The notes below the pieces were generated by a model, which saw only the letters and a list, made by a program, of their open reading frames with translations, was not told where the DNA came from and searched no databases. From Arthrobacter sp. B6 (GTDB taxonomy: Bacteria; Actinomycetota; Actinomycetes; Actinomycetales; Micrococcaceae): DNA of 64,000 bases. Made by a program: the position numbers and the translations under genes. Position 1 is the stretch's first letter. Every line of letters begins with the position of its first letter. Positions 49,687-58,225 of this stretch are shown piece after piece. Location of the stretch: the NCBI RefSeq assembly GCF_001663775.1, contig NZ_KV467168.1, forward strand, positions 2,718,780 through 2,782,779, in the 5' to 3' direction.

Positions 49687-51287
49687 ACATCGCAAGCTTT
49701 GCCCCGCTCGCCGTCGTACTTCCCATCCTGGGCGCCGCCCTGACGTTTGTGCTGATCAGGCACTCACGGGCGCAGCGGACGGTCAGTATCGCGCTGCTCT
49801 CCCTCACCCTCGGGCTCGAATGCCTGCTCCTCGCCTCCGTCTGGGAGGGCGGGACCGCGGCGGTGAACGTCGGCGGCTGGCTGCCGCCCTGGGGAATCGT
49901 GATGGTGGTGGACCAGTTCTCCTCCCTGATGCTGGTGGTGTCCTCCGCCGTGAGCCTCGCGGTGCTGGTGTATGCCACCGGGCAGGGCATGGCCGACGGC
50001 GACCAGGACGCACCCGTGTCGATCTTCCACCCGACGTACCTGATCCTGGTGGCGGGCGTGTCCAACGCCTTCCTGTCCGGGGACCTCTTCAACCTGTATG
50101 TGGGCTTCGAGATCCTGCTGACCGCAAGCTATGTCCTGATGACGCTGGGCGGCACCGGCCCCCGGATCCGCGCGGGCGTCACCTACGTGGTGGTGTCCGT
50201 GGTCTCCTCGGTCCTGTTCCTCATTTCCATCGCCATGGTTTACGGCGCCACCGGTACGGTGAACATGGCAGACCTGGCCATCAAGCTCGCGGACCTTGAC
50301 GAGGGCACTAGAACCCTCCTGCACGTGATGCTGCTGGTGGCGTTCGGCATCAAGGCTGCCGTGTTCCCGCTTTCCTTCTGGCTTCCGGACTCCTACCCCA
50401 CGGCGCCGGCGCCGGTCACGGCGGTGTTCGCCGGCCTGCTCACCAAGGTGGGCGTCTACGCCATGGTCCGGACCGAGACGCTCCTGTTTCCCGGCGACTC
50501 CCTCAACACGCCATTAATGGTTGCTGCGCTGCTCACCATGGTGGTGGGAATCCTGGGTGCCCTGGCCCAGAGTGACATTAAACGCCTCCTGTCCTTTACG
50601 TTGGTCAGCCATATCGGCTATATGGTGTTTGGCCTGGCCATGTCCTCAGCGGCCGGGCTGGGTGCGGCCGTGTTCTATGTGGCCCACCACATCACCATCC
50701 AGACCAGCCTCTTCCTGGTCACCGGCCTGATTGAACGCCGCGGCGGCAGTTCCTCGGTGGACAGGCTGGCGGGCCTGGCCAAACTCTCGCCACTGCTGGC
50801 GCTGCTGTTCTTCGTCCCGGCCATGAACCTGGCCGGCATCCCCCCGTTCTCCGGGTTCCTGGGGAAGGTGGGCCTTATGCAGGCCGGCATCGAACTCGGC
50901 ACACCACTGGCGTACACACTGGTGATCGGCGGCGTGCTCACCAGCCTGCTGACCCTGCTGGCCGTCGCCAGGGTCTGGAACCGTGCCTTCTGGCGGGAAC
51001 CCTCCGACGCAGACCACCCCGATGCCGTGCTTCTCGCTCCGCGCGAGACATCTGACACCGGTCGCCGCGGCGGCCGCAACAATGTCACGCTGCTCCCGCG
51101 GACCATGGTGGGCTCCACCCTCGGACTGGTGCTCCTGGGCGTTTCGCTCACGGTCTTCGCCGGCCCGCTGTTCAAGGTTTCGGACCAGGCAGCCCAGGAC
51201 ATGCTGGACCGGTCCTCCTACATCCAGGCAGTCCTGGGCGAAGAGACATCCGTGCCGCTGATCCTGACGTCCGGAGGCGGCAAGTGA
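49683..51287 (+). CDS. mrpD: Mrp antiporter subunit D
   Basis: 534 aa, NuoN/NuoM-like proton-conducting subunit with 14 or so helices. ILLTASYVLMTLGGTGPRIR, KAAVFPLSFWLPDSYPTAPA and SDIKRLLSFTLVSHIGYMVF carry the conserved Glu/Lys/His residues. GTG 49683 overlaps the mrpC stop (GTGA). The C-terminal third has a polar loop (RETSDTGRRGGRNN) before the last helix. Confidence 0.95.
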   Translation: MNIASFAPLAVVLPILGAALTFVLIRHSRAQRTVSIALLSLTLGLECLLLASVWEGGTAAVNVGGWLPPWGIVMVVDQFSSLMLVVSSAVSLAVLVYATGQGMADGDQDAPVSIFHPTYLILVAGVSNAFLSGDLFNLYVGFEILLTASYVLMTLGGTGPRIRAGVTYVVVSVVSSVLFLISIAMVYGATGTVNMADLAIKLADLDEGTRTLLHVMLLVAFGIKAAVFPLSFWLPDSYPTAPAPVTAVFAGLLTKVGVYAMVRTETLLFPGDSLNTPLMVAALLTMVVGILGALAQSDIKRLLSFTLVSHIGYMVFGLAMSSAAGLGAAVFYVAHHITIQTSLFLVTGLIERRGGSSSVDRLAGLAKLSPLLALLFFVPAMNLAGIPPFSGFLGKVGLMQAGIELGTPLAYTLVIGGVLTSLLTLLAVARVWNRAFWREPSDADHPDAVLLAPRETSDTGRRGGRNNVTLLPRTMVGSTLGLVLLGVSLTVFAGPLFKVSDQAAQDMLDRSSYIQAVLGEETSVPLILTSGGGK

Positions 51288-51829
51288 GCCGCCGGCGTGT
51301 CTCCCTGCGCCAGGAGTTGCCGCTCCTGGTCTGGCTGGTCATTGTCTGGGGTGCGCTGTGGCAGGATTTCAGCCCGGGCAACCTCCTGTTCGGGGCCATC
51401 CTGGCGGTCGCCGTGGCACGGATGTTCTACCTTCCGCCGGTGGATCTCAGCGGCCGCTTCAACGTCCTGCACGCAGTGCCATTCGCGCTGGGATTCCTTG
51501 CCAAGGTGGTGGCCGCAAGCTTCCAGGTCATGTACCTGGCGGTGCTCCGTGGCCCGAGGGTGAGGAACGCCGTCGTGGCGGTTCCGCTGCGGAGCCACGA
51601 GGACCTGATGGTAACCGCCACCGGCCATGTCATCTCCCTGATTCCGGGATCCCTTGTGGTGGAGGTGGACCGTTCGACGTCCACGCTGTACCTCCATGGG
51701 CTCAACATGAGCACGCCGGAGGACGTTGAGAAGCTGCGCCGGCAAGTCAGGAACATTGAGGCCAGGCTGATCCGCATCATGGGCACCCGGCAAGAACTGG
51801 ACGCGATCAGGCAGGAGAACGCAGCATGA
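51284..51829 (+). CDS. mrpE: Mrp antiporter subunit E
   Basis: 181-aa MnhE protein with two or three N-terminal helices and a cytoplasmic end. VAVPLRSHEDLMVTATGHVI and SLIPGSLVVEVDRSTSTLYL match the family. GTG 51284 overlaps mrpD by 4 bp and the stop overlaps mrpF. Confidence 0.95.
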   Translation: MSRRRVSLRQELPLLVWLVIVWGALWQDFSPGNLLFGAILAVAVARMFYLPPVDLSGRFNVLHAVPFALGFLAKVVAASFQVMYLAVLRGPRVRNAVVAVPLRSHEDLMVTATGHVISLIPGSLVVEVDRSTSTLYLHGLNMSTPEDVEKLRRQVRNIEARLIRIMGTRQELDAIRQENAA

Positions 51830-52104
51830 TGGAGATCGTCCTGGCCGTCACGGCAGTCATCCTTTCGCTGGCGGCCGCCGGAGCCATCCTCAGGATCGCG
51901 AGGGGGCCGTCACTGCTGGACCGGGTGCTGGCCTCGGACGTCCTGCTGTCCATCCTCGGGGCGGCCCTGTGCGTGGACATGGCCGTGAACAGGCACCTGA
52001 ACAACCTCATGCTGCTGGTGGCACTGTCCATCATCGGATTTATCGGATCGGTAACCGTTGCCCGCTTTGTGGCCGACCGGCGGGAGCAGCTCCATGAGTC
52101 CTGA
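51826..52104 (+). CDS. mrpF: Mrp antiporter subunit F
   Basis: 92-aa, three-helix MnhF protein with RIARGPSLLDRVLASDVL, the family signature. ATG 51826 overlaps mrpE (ATGA). The stop lies 11 nt inside mrpG. Confidence 0.95.
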   Translation: MMEIVLAVTAVILSLAAAGAILRIARGPSLLDRVLASDVLLSILGAALCVDMAVNRHLNNLMLLVALSIIGFIGSVTVARFVADRREQLHES

Positions 52105-52504
52105 GCCCGCCGCGCTGGACACCGTCATTGACACTGTGTCCGCCGTTTTCATGATCGTGGGGTCCCTGATGTCCCTGGCCGCAGCCGTCGGCCTGCTGCG
52201 GTTCCCTGACCTCCTGAGCAGGATGCACGCCGCCACGAAACCTCAGGTCCTGGGGCTGTTCCTGCTGCTGGCGTCCATTGGCCTGCAAATGCGCACCTGG
52301 TGGGTGTGGCCCGTGCTGCTGGTGGCCTGGATCTTCCAGCTGCTCACCGTGCCCGTGTCGGCGCACATGGTGGGCCGGGCTGGCTACCGGACCAAGCACC
52401 TGCACCGCGAGCTGCTCAGTTCCGATGACCTCGAGGCCGTAGTGCAGAAAGCCGCCGCCAAAGCATCCCGGGAGGATGCCTCGGACGGCGGCCGGCAGGA
52501 CTGA
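52094..52504 (+). CDS. mrpG: Mrp antiporter subunit G
   Basis: 136-aa, three-helix PhaG/MnhG protein: GSLMSLAAAVGLLRFPDLLS, MHAATKPQVLGLFLLLASIG. ATG 52094 is chosen because GGGAGC lies 8 nt upstream and the family starts here; an upstream ATG in frame lies within mrpF. It closes the operon. Confidence 0.93.
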   Translation: MSPEPAALDTVIDTVSAVFMIVGSLMSLAAAVGLLRFPDLLSRMHAATKPQVLGLFLLLASIGLQMRTWWVWPVLLVAWIFQLLTVPVSAHMVGRAGYRTKHLHRELLSSDDLEAVVQKAAAKASREDASDGGRQD

Positions 52505-52515
52505 CCTCAGCCCAA

Positions 52516-52590
52516 CCCTTGGAGTTTTTGTCCACATCCGGCGACTTCAGGACCCATCAAGTCGCCGTATCTGGACAAAAACTCCAAGGG
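52516..52590. repeat. Long imperfect inverted repeat between convergent genes
   Basis: A perfect 19-bp outer stem (CCCTTGGAGTTTTTGTCCA at 52516-52534 with 52572-52590) continues, with two mismatches, as an inner stem GGCGACTT/AAGTCGCC, closed by an 11-nt loop. It lies 12 nt behind mrpG and 21 nt before the next stop, so it can end transcription from both sides. Confidence 0.8.
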
Positions 52591-52610
52591 GTGGGCGGGA
52601 ATTCAGGCCC

Positions 52611-52874
52611 CTAGACGATGTCCTGGCTCTTGGCGAAGCGTGTGATCGCCCGCTGGGTGCCCCGGTTGGCGAGGACCTGGATAACGGCGCTCACGGAGGC
52701 GGAGACCAGTGCGAACGTCAGCGCCGTCCGCAGGGTCGTGGGAACATCGTCCTTCCCGCCCTTCGGCGGCTTGTTGCCGGTGGTCTTTTCCCAGATCGCG
52801 TCAACGGCCTTGGTGCCGGCGAATCCGGCCAGCAGGCTGATGCCCGTGCCCAGCAGCTTGATGAAGAAGTTCAT
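52611..52874 (-). CDS. DUF4235 membrane protein
   Basis: 87 aa with two hydrophobic stretches (LGTGISLLAGFAGTKAVDAI and LRTALTFALVSASVSAVIQV) around a Lys/Gly/Pro loop, the pattern of DUF4235 proteins of actinobacteria. ATG 52874 is followed upstream by a GGGAGCAC region, no strong signal. The function is unknown. Confidence 0.82.
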   Translation of the reverse strand: MNFFIKLLGTGISLLAGFAGTKAVDAIWEKTTGNKPPKGGKDDVPTTLRTALTFALVSASVSAVIQVLANRGTQRAITRFAKSQDIV

Positions 52875-52960
52875 TCCCGTGCTCCTTGCGTCTTAAATAC
52901 AGGACTTCTCCTAGCCTAGCGTCATCGCCCCCGCCGTCCGTCCCGTCCCGGACCTGCCGC

Positions 52961-55108
52961 TTATGGCGCAGGCACCAGGCCTTCCCAGGCAACCGTCCAG
53001 CCAGCCGGGAAGCCCGGGGCATGCCGGTCCGGTCCGCCATCCCAGCCTGCCGCCATCAGGGCGACGGCGGCCAGCAGTCCGCCGTTTCCCGGCAAATAGA
53101 GGGGGAGGGAATCCGTCTGCCGGTTGTGCCCGTTCGGCAGGACCGTGTTCTTCCCGGCTCCCAGCAGGAGGGCAGCGACGGCGGTCTCCGGGTCTTCCAG
53201 CCGGGCCGCCGTCATGGCCATCACAGGGTAGTCCCAGCCCCAGGTGCTGTCCCAGTCCCAGTCGGCGAGCACATCGGCAAGCGTGGCGCGCATGGTCTCC
53301 GGATCGATCAGGCTCGTCTGCGGCAGCACGCCCAGCGCGCACAGCATGGACGGGTGGTCCGTGCGGATGGTGAAGGGCTCGACGTCGATCGCGGCGTAGA
53401 CGCCGTTCACGGTCCGCGGGCGCACCATGCCGTCCGCAACGGCCCGCCAGTCCTCGCGGGATGGCAGGCCCAGCCGCTCCCGCCACGTGTTGGCAATGTT
53501 GAGCCCCCACTGCCAGTACGCCAGTTCGAAGGTGGGGTTGGTGACGGCGCCCCGGATGGACTCATAACTTTCCTGCGCTGGGATCAGGGGCGGTCCAAGC
53601 TCAAAGCCGCGCGCCGTGGGGTGCGCGAAGCCCGCCATGAACCCGGCCGTTTCGAAGACGATGTCCGCGAATTCCTCCAGCAGATCCCGGGACGGCTCGG
53701 CGCGGTAGGCCAGCTCGGCCAGGTGGATGGGGTGCGGCTGCTGCCAGATCAGGAAGGTGCCGATCGGACTGGGGCTTTCGCGCCCGTCCGGGCCTACCTG
53801 CTTGGGCCAGCGGACGCCGTCGAACCCTTGGGCTTTGGCCGTCTGGCGGCCCGACTCGAGGATGGTTGCGTACCAGCGGAGGCTGGGAAGCAGCAGTTCC
53901 GTGCGGTTCCAGAGGGCGAAGTGCGCGGCGTGCCACCAGTGCATCTCCAGGTGGAAGCGGCCGCGCCAGGAGTTGCACACCAGGCCGGTCTCCTGCGGCG
54001 GCAGGGAGCCGGCACAGTTGATCGCAGTAAGGTACTGCGAGAGGACGATCCTGCGCTCAAGTTCAGCCGCCCGCGGGTCCGGCGTGCCGTGCAGTTCGAC
54101 GGCGCCGCCCGACTGCCAGAAGTCCGGCCAGTATGCCCGGGAGGCCTGGGCGACGCCGGATCCGGTGCCAGGGCACGGCCGTCCGCCGGTTCCCCGGGTT
54201 GCGCATTCGCCCTGGCCGGTGCTGGTGAACTGGACTGCCAGGTCCAGGACGTCCCGGCCCGCTGCCGCGTGCAGCACCAGCTCGTGTTCCCCTGGCTGTT
54301 CCAGCCGGAGGTCCTTCCCGGACACCGTCACCTGGTAACCCGATCCGTCCAGGCTGCGGTCCACCGTCCAGTACTCGAGTCCGGCCCCGGCCCCTGCAGG
54401 TCCCGCCAGGGTGGTGGTGTGGGCATCTGGACGGTTCCAGTCCGCGGCGTCGTGCCACGCATCGGAACCGTAGGGGAAGGCGAACGTGATCACCAGCCCG
54501 TGGTGCAGGGCCGGGGACTCCACAATGAGGCCGAGCTGGTCCCGGTCCGGATGGCAGGCTGTGGTGACTTTGACCGGATGGCCCCGGAGGCTGAAGGTGC
54601 TGGTGACGGTTCCGGTCCAGAGGTCGAGGGTCTGGACAGGGGCGACGACGTCAGCCGGGGCGAGGCGGAGGGCAGTGCCGCCGGCATCCGCCCACGCGAA
54701 CCCAATCCGGCCCAGGTCCAGGCGGTGCGGGTTGGCCCGGAGCCAGGTTTGAGCAGATGAGATTTCGGTTTCCCGGCCGTCCACGATGTCGCCCACCATG
54801 TCCACATACGGTACGGGGCCGCGGGGGGAGTCGTAGAGGACCGTGGAACCGGCCAGGCTGTACTTCCCTGCCGCGGGAATGGAGTGCCAGCCCCACTGGG
54901 ACTGTGTGCCGAGCAACGTTCCGGGCGGAAGTTCGCTGCGCGCTCCCACGGGATACCCGGCCGGGAACGTTTGAAGCCCGGTAAGGTCCACAGTGAAGCA
55001 GAACTCGCCGTTGCCCACGGAAACGGGGCTGCGCGGGTCCAGGCTCCGTTGCTCCACGTTGTGGCGGCGGACCAGGGCTTTGCGGTCGATGATGTGCTGG
55101 CTGCGCAT
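52961..55108 (-). CDS. Six-hairpin glycosidase-like protein (GH65/GH95-related)
   Basis: 715 aa. A beta-sandwich N-terminal part (about 1-240; VSVGNGEFCFTVDLTGLQTF) is followed by an (alpha/alpha)6 barrel (about 300-700) with CNSWRGRFHLEMHWWHAAHF, DWDWDSTWGWDYPVMAMTAA and LPGNGGLLAAVALMAAG. The order fits the GH65/GH95-type six-hairpin superfamily, but the family and substrate are not certain. No signal peptide. ATG 55108 has AGGAGG 8 nt upstream; the frame runs further to 55219. Confidence 0.8.
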   Translation of the reverse strand: MRSQHIIDRKALVRRHNVEQRSLDPRSPVSVGNGEFCFTVDLTGLQTFPAGYPVGARSELPPGTLLGTQSQWGWHSIPAAGKYSLAGSTVLYDSPRGPVPYVDMVGDIVDGRETEISSAQTWLRANPHRLDLGRIGFAWADAGGTALRLAPADVVAPVQTLDLWTGTVTSTFSLRGHPVKVTTACHPDRDQLGLIVESPALHHGLVITFAFPYGSDAWHDAADWNRPDAHTTTLAGPAGAGAGLEYWTVDRSLDGSGYQVTVSGKDLRLEQPGEHELVLHAAAGRDVLDLAVQFTSTGQGECATRGTGGRPCPGTGSGVAQASRAYWPDFWQSGGAVELHGTPDPRAAELERRIVLSQYLTAINCAGSLPPQETGLVCNSWRGRFHLEMHWWHAAHFALWNRTELLLPSLRWYATILESGRQTAKAQGFDGVRWPKQVGPDGRESPSPIGTFLIWQQPHPIHLAELAYRAEPSRDLLEEFADIVFETAGFMAGFAHPTARGFELGPPLIPAQESYESIRGAVTNPTFELAYWQWGLNIANTWRERLGLPSREDWRAVADGMVRPRTVNGVYAAIDVEPFTIRTDHPSMLCALGVLPQTSLIDPETMRATLADVLADWDWDSTWGWDYPVMAMTAARLEDPETAVAALLLGAGKNTVLPNGHNRQTDSLPLYLPGNGGLLAAVALMAAGWDGGPDRHAPGFPAGWTVAWEGLVPAP

Positions 55109-55255
55109 GCGCACGCCCTCCTGAGGCTGTCGGCTCTGACTGCTGCTTCCCGCGGGCGCTGCCCGAGAAAACGCTTTCCGAAACGACATCATCCTTGTGG
55201 CATCCGGACAGGGTGTCAACCTCGGCAGTTGGGAAAGATGGACCGCCGGCCGTGC

Positions 55256-55798
55256 TCACCCCGTGCGCATGGAGCCCAGTATTTCGCGCAGGGCTTCCAC
55301 TGCGAGATCGTGGTCCCGCTGCTGCGGCAGCCCGGAAACGGTCACAGTGGCCACGGCACCCACCCCGGCTACGTATACAGGGAAGGAGCCGCCGTGCGGG
55401 GCGTAGGTGGACTCGTCGAACCAGCCGTGGTCCTCGATCCGGCCGCCGTGCAGCCTGCCGCGCAGTCCCACCAGCAACGACGGGATTTCATACCTGGCCG
55501 CTGTGCGCTGCTTCGCCCGGATCCAGTGCTCGTTGTCCGGGGTAGCCCCGTCCAGGGCAACGTGGAAGAGCACCTGCTCACCCTTGGTGATGTCGATTGC
55601 GATGGGAAGCCGGCGGGTCTTTCCCAGCTCCACCAGGAGCAGCCCCAGATTGAGGGAATCGTCTTTAGTGAAATGCGGAAACTGCAGCTCGCTGATCTCC
55701 GCTTCGATCCGGGCAATCAATGCCTCCAGCAACCCTTCCCCCTGGGCCAGTCTCGAGTCGGGGTTGAACACAGTCACAGTCGGGTTATTGGCAGTCAT
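55256..55798 (-). CDS. UPF0303 / GlcG-HbpS-like (heme-degrading domain) protein
   Basis: 180 aa. The UPF0303 pattern includes GLLLVELGKTRRLPIAIDIT, FHVALDGATPDNEHWIRAKQ and GGSFPVYVAGVGAVATVTVS. HbpS relatives bind haem and are called heme-degrading, but no such activity is shown for this subfamily. ATG 55798 is listed; TTG 55807, 9 nt earlier, has the better Shine-Dalgarno (GGGAGAG), so the start is open. Confidence 0.82.
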   Translation of the reverse strand: MTANNPTVTVFNPDSRLAQGEGLLEALIARIEAEISELQFPHFTKDDSLNLGLLLVELGKTRRLPIAIDITKGEQVLFHVALDGATPDNEHWIRAKQRTAARYEIPSLLVGLRGRLHGGRIEDHGWFDESTYAPHGGSFPVYVAGVGAVATVTVSGLPQQRDHDLAVEALREILGSMRTG

Positions 55799-55861
55799 GG
55801 CCCACAATCTACTCTCCCTGCGGTGTAAACTGGACCACGCCCATCAGGGCAGATTAATAAA

Positions 55862-55986
55862 CGACAGGGGAGCGCCGCCGTCGGGCATCGCTGGCATTGC
55901 CAGGGGACCGCAGGTGGGCGCTGAGAGTGCGGGACAGCCGCAGACCCTCGAACCTGATCCGGTTAGTACCGGCGCAAGGGAGTCGA
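55862..55986 (+). promoter_or_regulatory. TPP riboswitch (THI element)
   Basis: The conserved pieces are in order: CAGGGGAGC, then GCTGAGAGTG, then ACCCTCGAACCTGATCCGGT and TAGTACCGGCGCAAGGGA. The stem between the first two is longer than usual (about 45 nt, 55875-55918). It precedes ykoE and should lower expression of the transporter when thiamine pyrophosphate is abundant. Confidence 0.93.
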
Positions 55987-56036
55987 GTTCTCGAAGTGTC
56001 CGGCAGGGCGGCCAGCCCATCGCCGGGACACTTTCC

Positions 56037-56055
56037 CCTCCTGTTCCTCAGGAGG
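56037..56055 (+). promoter_or_regulatory. Shine-Dalgarno-sequestering hairpin behind the TPP riboswitch
   Basis: CCTCCTG (56037-56043) is complementary to CAGGAGG (56049-56055), which is the ykoE ribosome binding site. An upstream hairpin (AGTGTCCGGC near 55995 with GCCGGGACACT near 56022-56032, one bulge) lies between the riboswitch and it. The layout suggests translational control of ykoE. Confidence 0.65.
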
Positions 56056-56060
56056 ATCAC

Positions 56061-56681
56061 ATGAGCACTGCAGCAATCAAAAAGACCGGCAACACCTGGC
56101 GCATCGTGGACATCGTGGTGGCCGCCCTCATCGCCATCGCCGGCGGCGTGATCTTCTGGGCCTGGTCCCAGGGCGCCGCCGCGGTTTCGCCACCCATTAA
56201 CGCCGTCTACCCGCCGCTGACAGGCCTGATCGCCGGCGGCTGGATGATCCCGGCGGTGCTGGGCATGCTTATCATCCGCAAGCCGGGGGCAGCGCTCTTC
56301 TGCGAGACGGTGGCCGCCATGGGCGAACTGATCATGGGTTCGCCGTACGGCGCCTCCGTGTTGTTCTCCGGCCTCGTCCAGGGCCTTGGTGCCGAAATCG
56401 TTTTCGCGATCTTCGTCTACAAGAAGTTCAACCTGCCCGTTGCGCTGCTGGCGGGCGCTGCTGCCGGACTGTTCTGCGGCCTGAACGACTCCTTCGCCCC
56501 CTGGGGCTGGAACATCGCCTATGCCGCCGGGGACAAGCTCGCATACATCGTGTTCACCGCCATCTCCGGAGCGATCATCGCCGGTGCCCTGTCCTGGATC
56601 GCCACCCGCGGCCTGGCCCGGACCGGCGTGCTGAGCTCCTTCGCGTCCCGCAAGGCTGCGGCGGAGCCCGTCTTCTCCTGA
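56061..56681 (+). CDS. ykoE: ECF transporter substrate-binding (S) component, YkoE family
   Basis: 206-aa integral membrane S component, probably for thiamine or its pyrimidine precursor HMP. Family traits are RIVDIVVAALIAIAGGVIFW, NAVYPPLTGLIAGGWMIPA, MGELIMGSPYGASVLFSGL and DSFAPWGWNIAYAAGDKLAY. ATG 56061 has AGGAGG 6 nt upstream; the longer frame is not coding. The stop overlaps the ATPase start (TGATG). Placed under the TPP riboswitch. Confidence 0.92.
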   Translation: MSTAAIKKTGNTWRIVDIVVAALIAIAGGVIFWAWSQGAAAVSPPINAVYPPLTGLIAGGWMIPAVLGMLIIRKPGAALFCETVAAMGELIMGSPYGASVLFSGLVQGLGAEIVFAIFVYKKFNLPVALLAGAAAGLFCGLNDSFAPWGWNIAYAAGDKLAYIVFTAISGAIIAGALSWIATRGLARTGVLSSFASRKAAAEPVFS

Positions 56682-58225
56682 TGCCCGCAGCTTCCGACGG
56701 CGGCGCCTCCTCTCCGACGCGGCCCGCCGCCGTCACTGCCCGCGGCTGGGGCTGGCGGCACGCCGGCCGGTCCCGGCCTGCGGTCCACGCACTGGACCTG
56801 GACATCCGGCCCGGAGAGCGCGTGCTCCTGCTCGGCCCCTCGGGGGCCGGCAAGTCCACGCTCCTCCACGCCCTGGCCGGGGTGCTGGGCGATGTGAACG
56901 ATGACGGCGAAGCCGGCGATTCGGACGAGTCCGGTTCGCTTCTGATCGACGGCGGTGCCCCACGTGAGCGGCGCGGCCGCGCCGGTCTGATGCAGCAGGA
57001 CCCCGAAACCCAGGTGGTCCTCTCCCGGCTCGGCGACGACGTCGCCTTCGGCGCAGAGAACCTCGCTGTGCCCCGCGATGCGATCTGGGCGCGCGTGCAT
57101 GAGGCGCTGGACGACGTCGGACTCTCCCACCTGCCGCTGGACCATCCGACGTCGGCCCTGTCCGGCGGGCAGAAGCAGCGCCTGGCGCTGGCCGGCATCC
57201 TGGCCATGCGGCCGGGGCTGATCCTGCTGGACGAACCCACTGCCAACCTGGACCCCGCGGGTGTGCTCGAGGTCCGCGACGCCGTGGGCCGCTGCCTGGA
57301 CAAGACCGGGGCAACGCTTGTTGTGGTGGAGCACCGGGTGTCCGTCTGGAAGGACCTGGTGGACAGGATCGTGGTGCTGCAGCCAGGCTCCGCGTCCGAT
57401 CCAGCGGTGCTGCTGGACGGACCGCCGGACCGTGTGCTCGCCGAGGCCCGGGACATGCTGGCCGCTGCCGGCGTCTGGGTGCCCGGCTTTGTTCCCGCCA
57501 CCCGGAACCGCGCTTCCGACGGCTCCGGCGACTTGCTGCTTGCGGCTGAGGAACTTGCCGTCTCCCGCGAACGGCCGCGCCGCCGCCGCTTCAAATCCAT
57601 CCCTCCAGTTCCGGTGCAGCACGGCATTTCAGCCCAGGTCCGCGCCGGGCAGGCCCTGACCATCACGGGTCCCAACGGCGCGGGAAAGTCCACCTTCGCC
57701 CTGACCCTGGCCGGTCTGCTGGCTCCCGTTGGGGGAAGTGTTTCGGCCACCGTGGACCTGAGCCAGGGCGCGGGCATCGACCCCTACACGTGGAAGGCGG
57801 ACCAGCTGATCGCCCGCATCGGGACCGTCTTCCAGGAACCCGAGCACCAGTTCGTCACCGGCAACGTCCTGGACGAGCTGATGTTCGGACCACGGCACCT
57901 GGGCCGCGGCGAGGAGCGGGTGGACGAACTCCTGGAACGGCTCCGGCTGACCGAACTCGTGGACGCCAACCCCTACACGCTCTCCGGCGGTGAGAAGCGC
58001 CGGCTCTCCGTGGCCACGGTGCTGGCCGCACACCCACAGGTGCTGGTCCTGGACGAGCCGACGTTCGGACAGGACGCCAACACCTGGGCAGAGCTCGCGT
58101 CCTTCCTCTCCGAGCTGCTCGACGACGGCACCGCCGTGGTGTCCGTGACGCACGACGTCGAATTCAGCGCAGCGCTCGGTGGTACCGAGCTCCGGCTCGG
58201 TACCACCGAAGCGGTGGCCTCATGA
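56681..58225 (+). CDS. ykoD: ECF transporter ATPase, duplicated (YkoD)
   Basis: 514 aa with two ABC ATPase domains in one chain. Domain 1: Walker A GPSGAGKST, signature LSGGQKQR, Walker B LILLDEPT. Domain 2: GPNGAGKST, LSGGEKRR, VLVLDEPT. It drives YkoE/YkoC. It starts one base before the ykoE stop ends and overlaps ykoC by 4 bp. Confidence 0.93.
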   Translation: MPAASDGGASSPTRPAAVTARGWGWRHAGRSRPAVHALDLDIRPGERVLLLGPSGAGKSTLLHALAGVLGDVNDDGEAGDSDESGSLLIDGGAPRERRGRAGLMQQDPETQVVLSRLGDDVAFGAENLAVPRDAIWARVHEALDDVGLSHLPLDHPTSALSGGQKQRLALAGILAMRPGLILLDEPTANLDPAGVLEVRDAVGRCLDKTGATLVVVEHRVSVWKDLVDRIVVLQPGSASDPAVLLDGPPDRVLAEARDMLAAAGVWVPGFVPATRNRASDGSGDLLLAAEELAVSRERPRRRRFKSIPPVPVQHGISAQVRAGQALTITGPNGAGKSTFALTLAGLLAPVGGSVSATVDLSQGAGIDPYTWKADQLIARIGTVFQEPEHQFVTGNVLDELMFGPRHLGRGEERVDELLERLRLTELVDANPYTLSGGEKRRLSVATVLAAHPQVLVLDEPTFGQDANTWAELASFLSELLDDGTAVVSVTHDVEFSAALGGTELRLGTTEAVAS

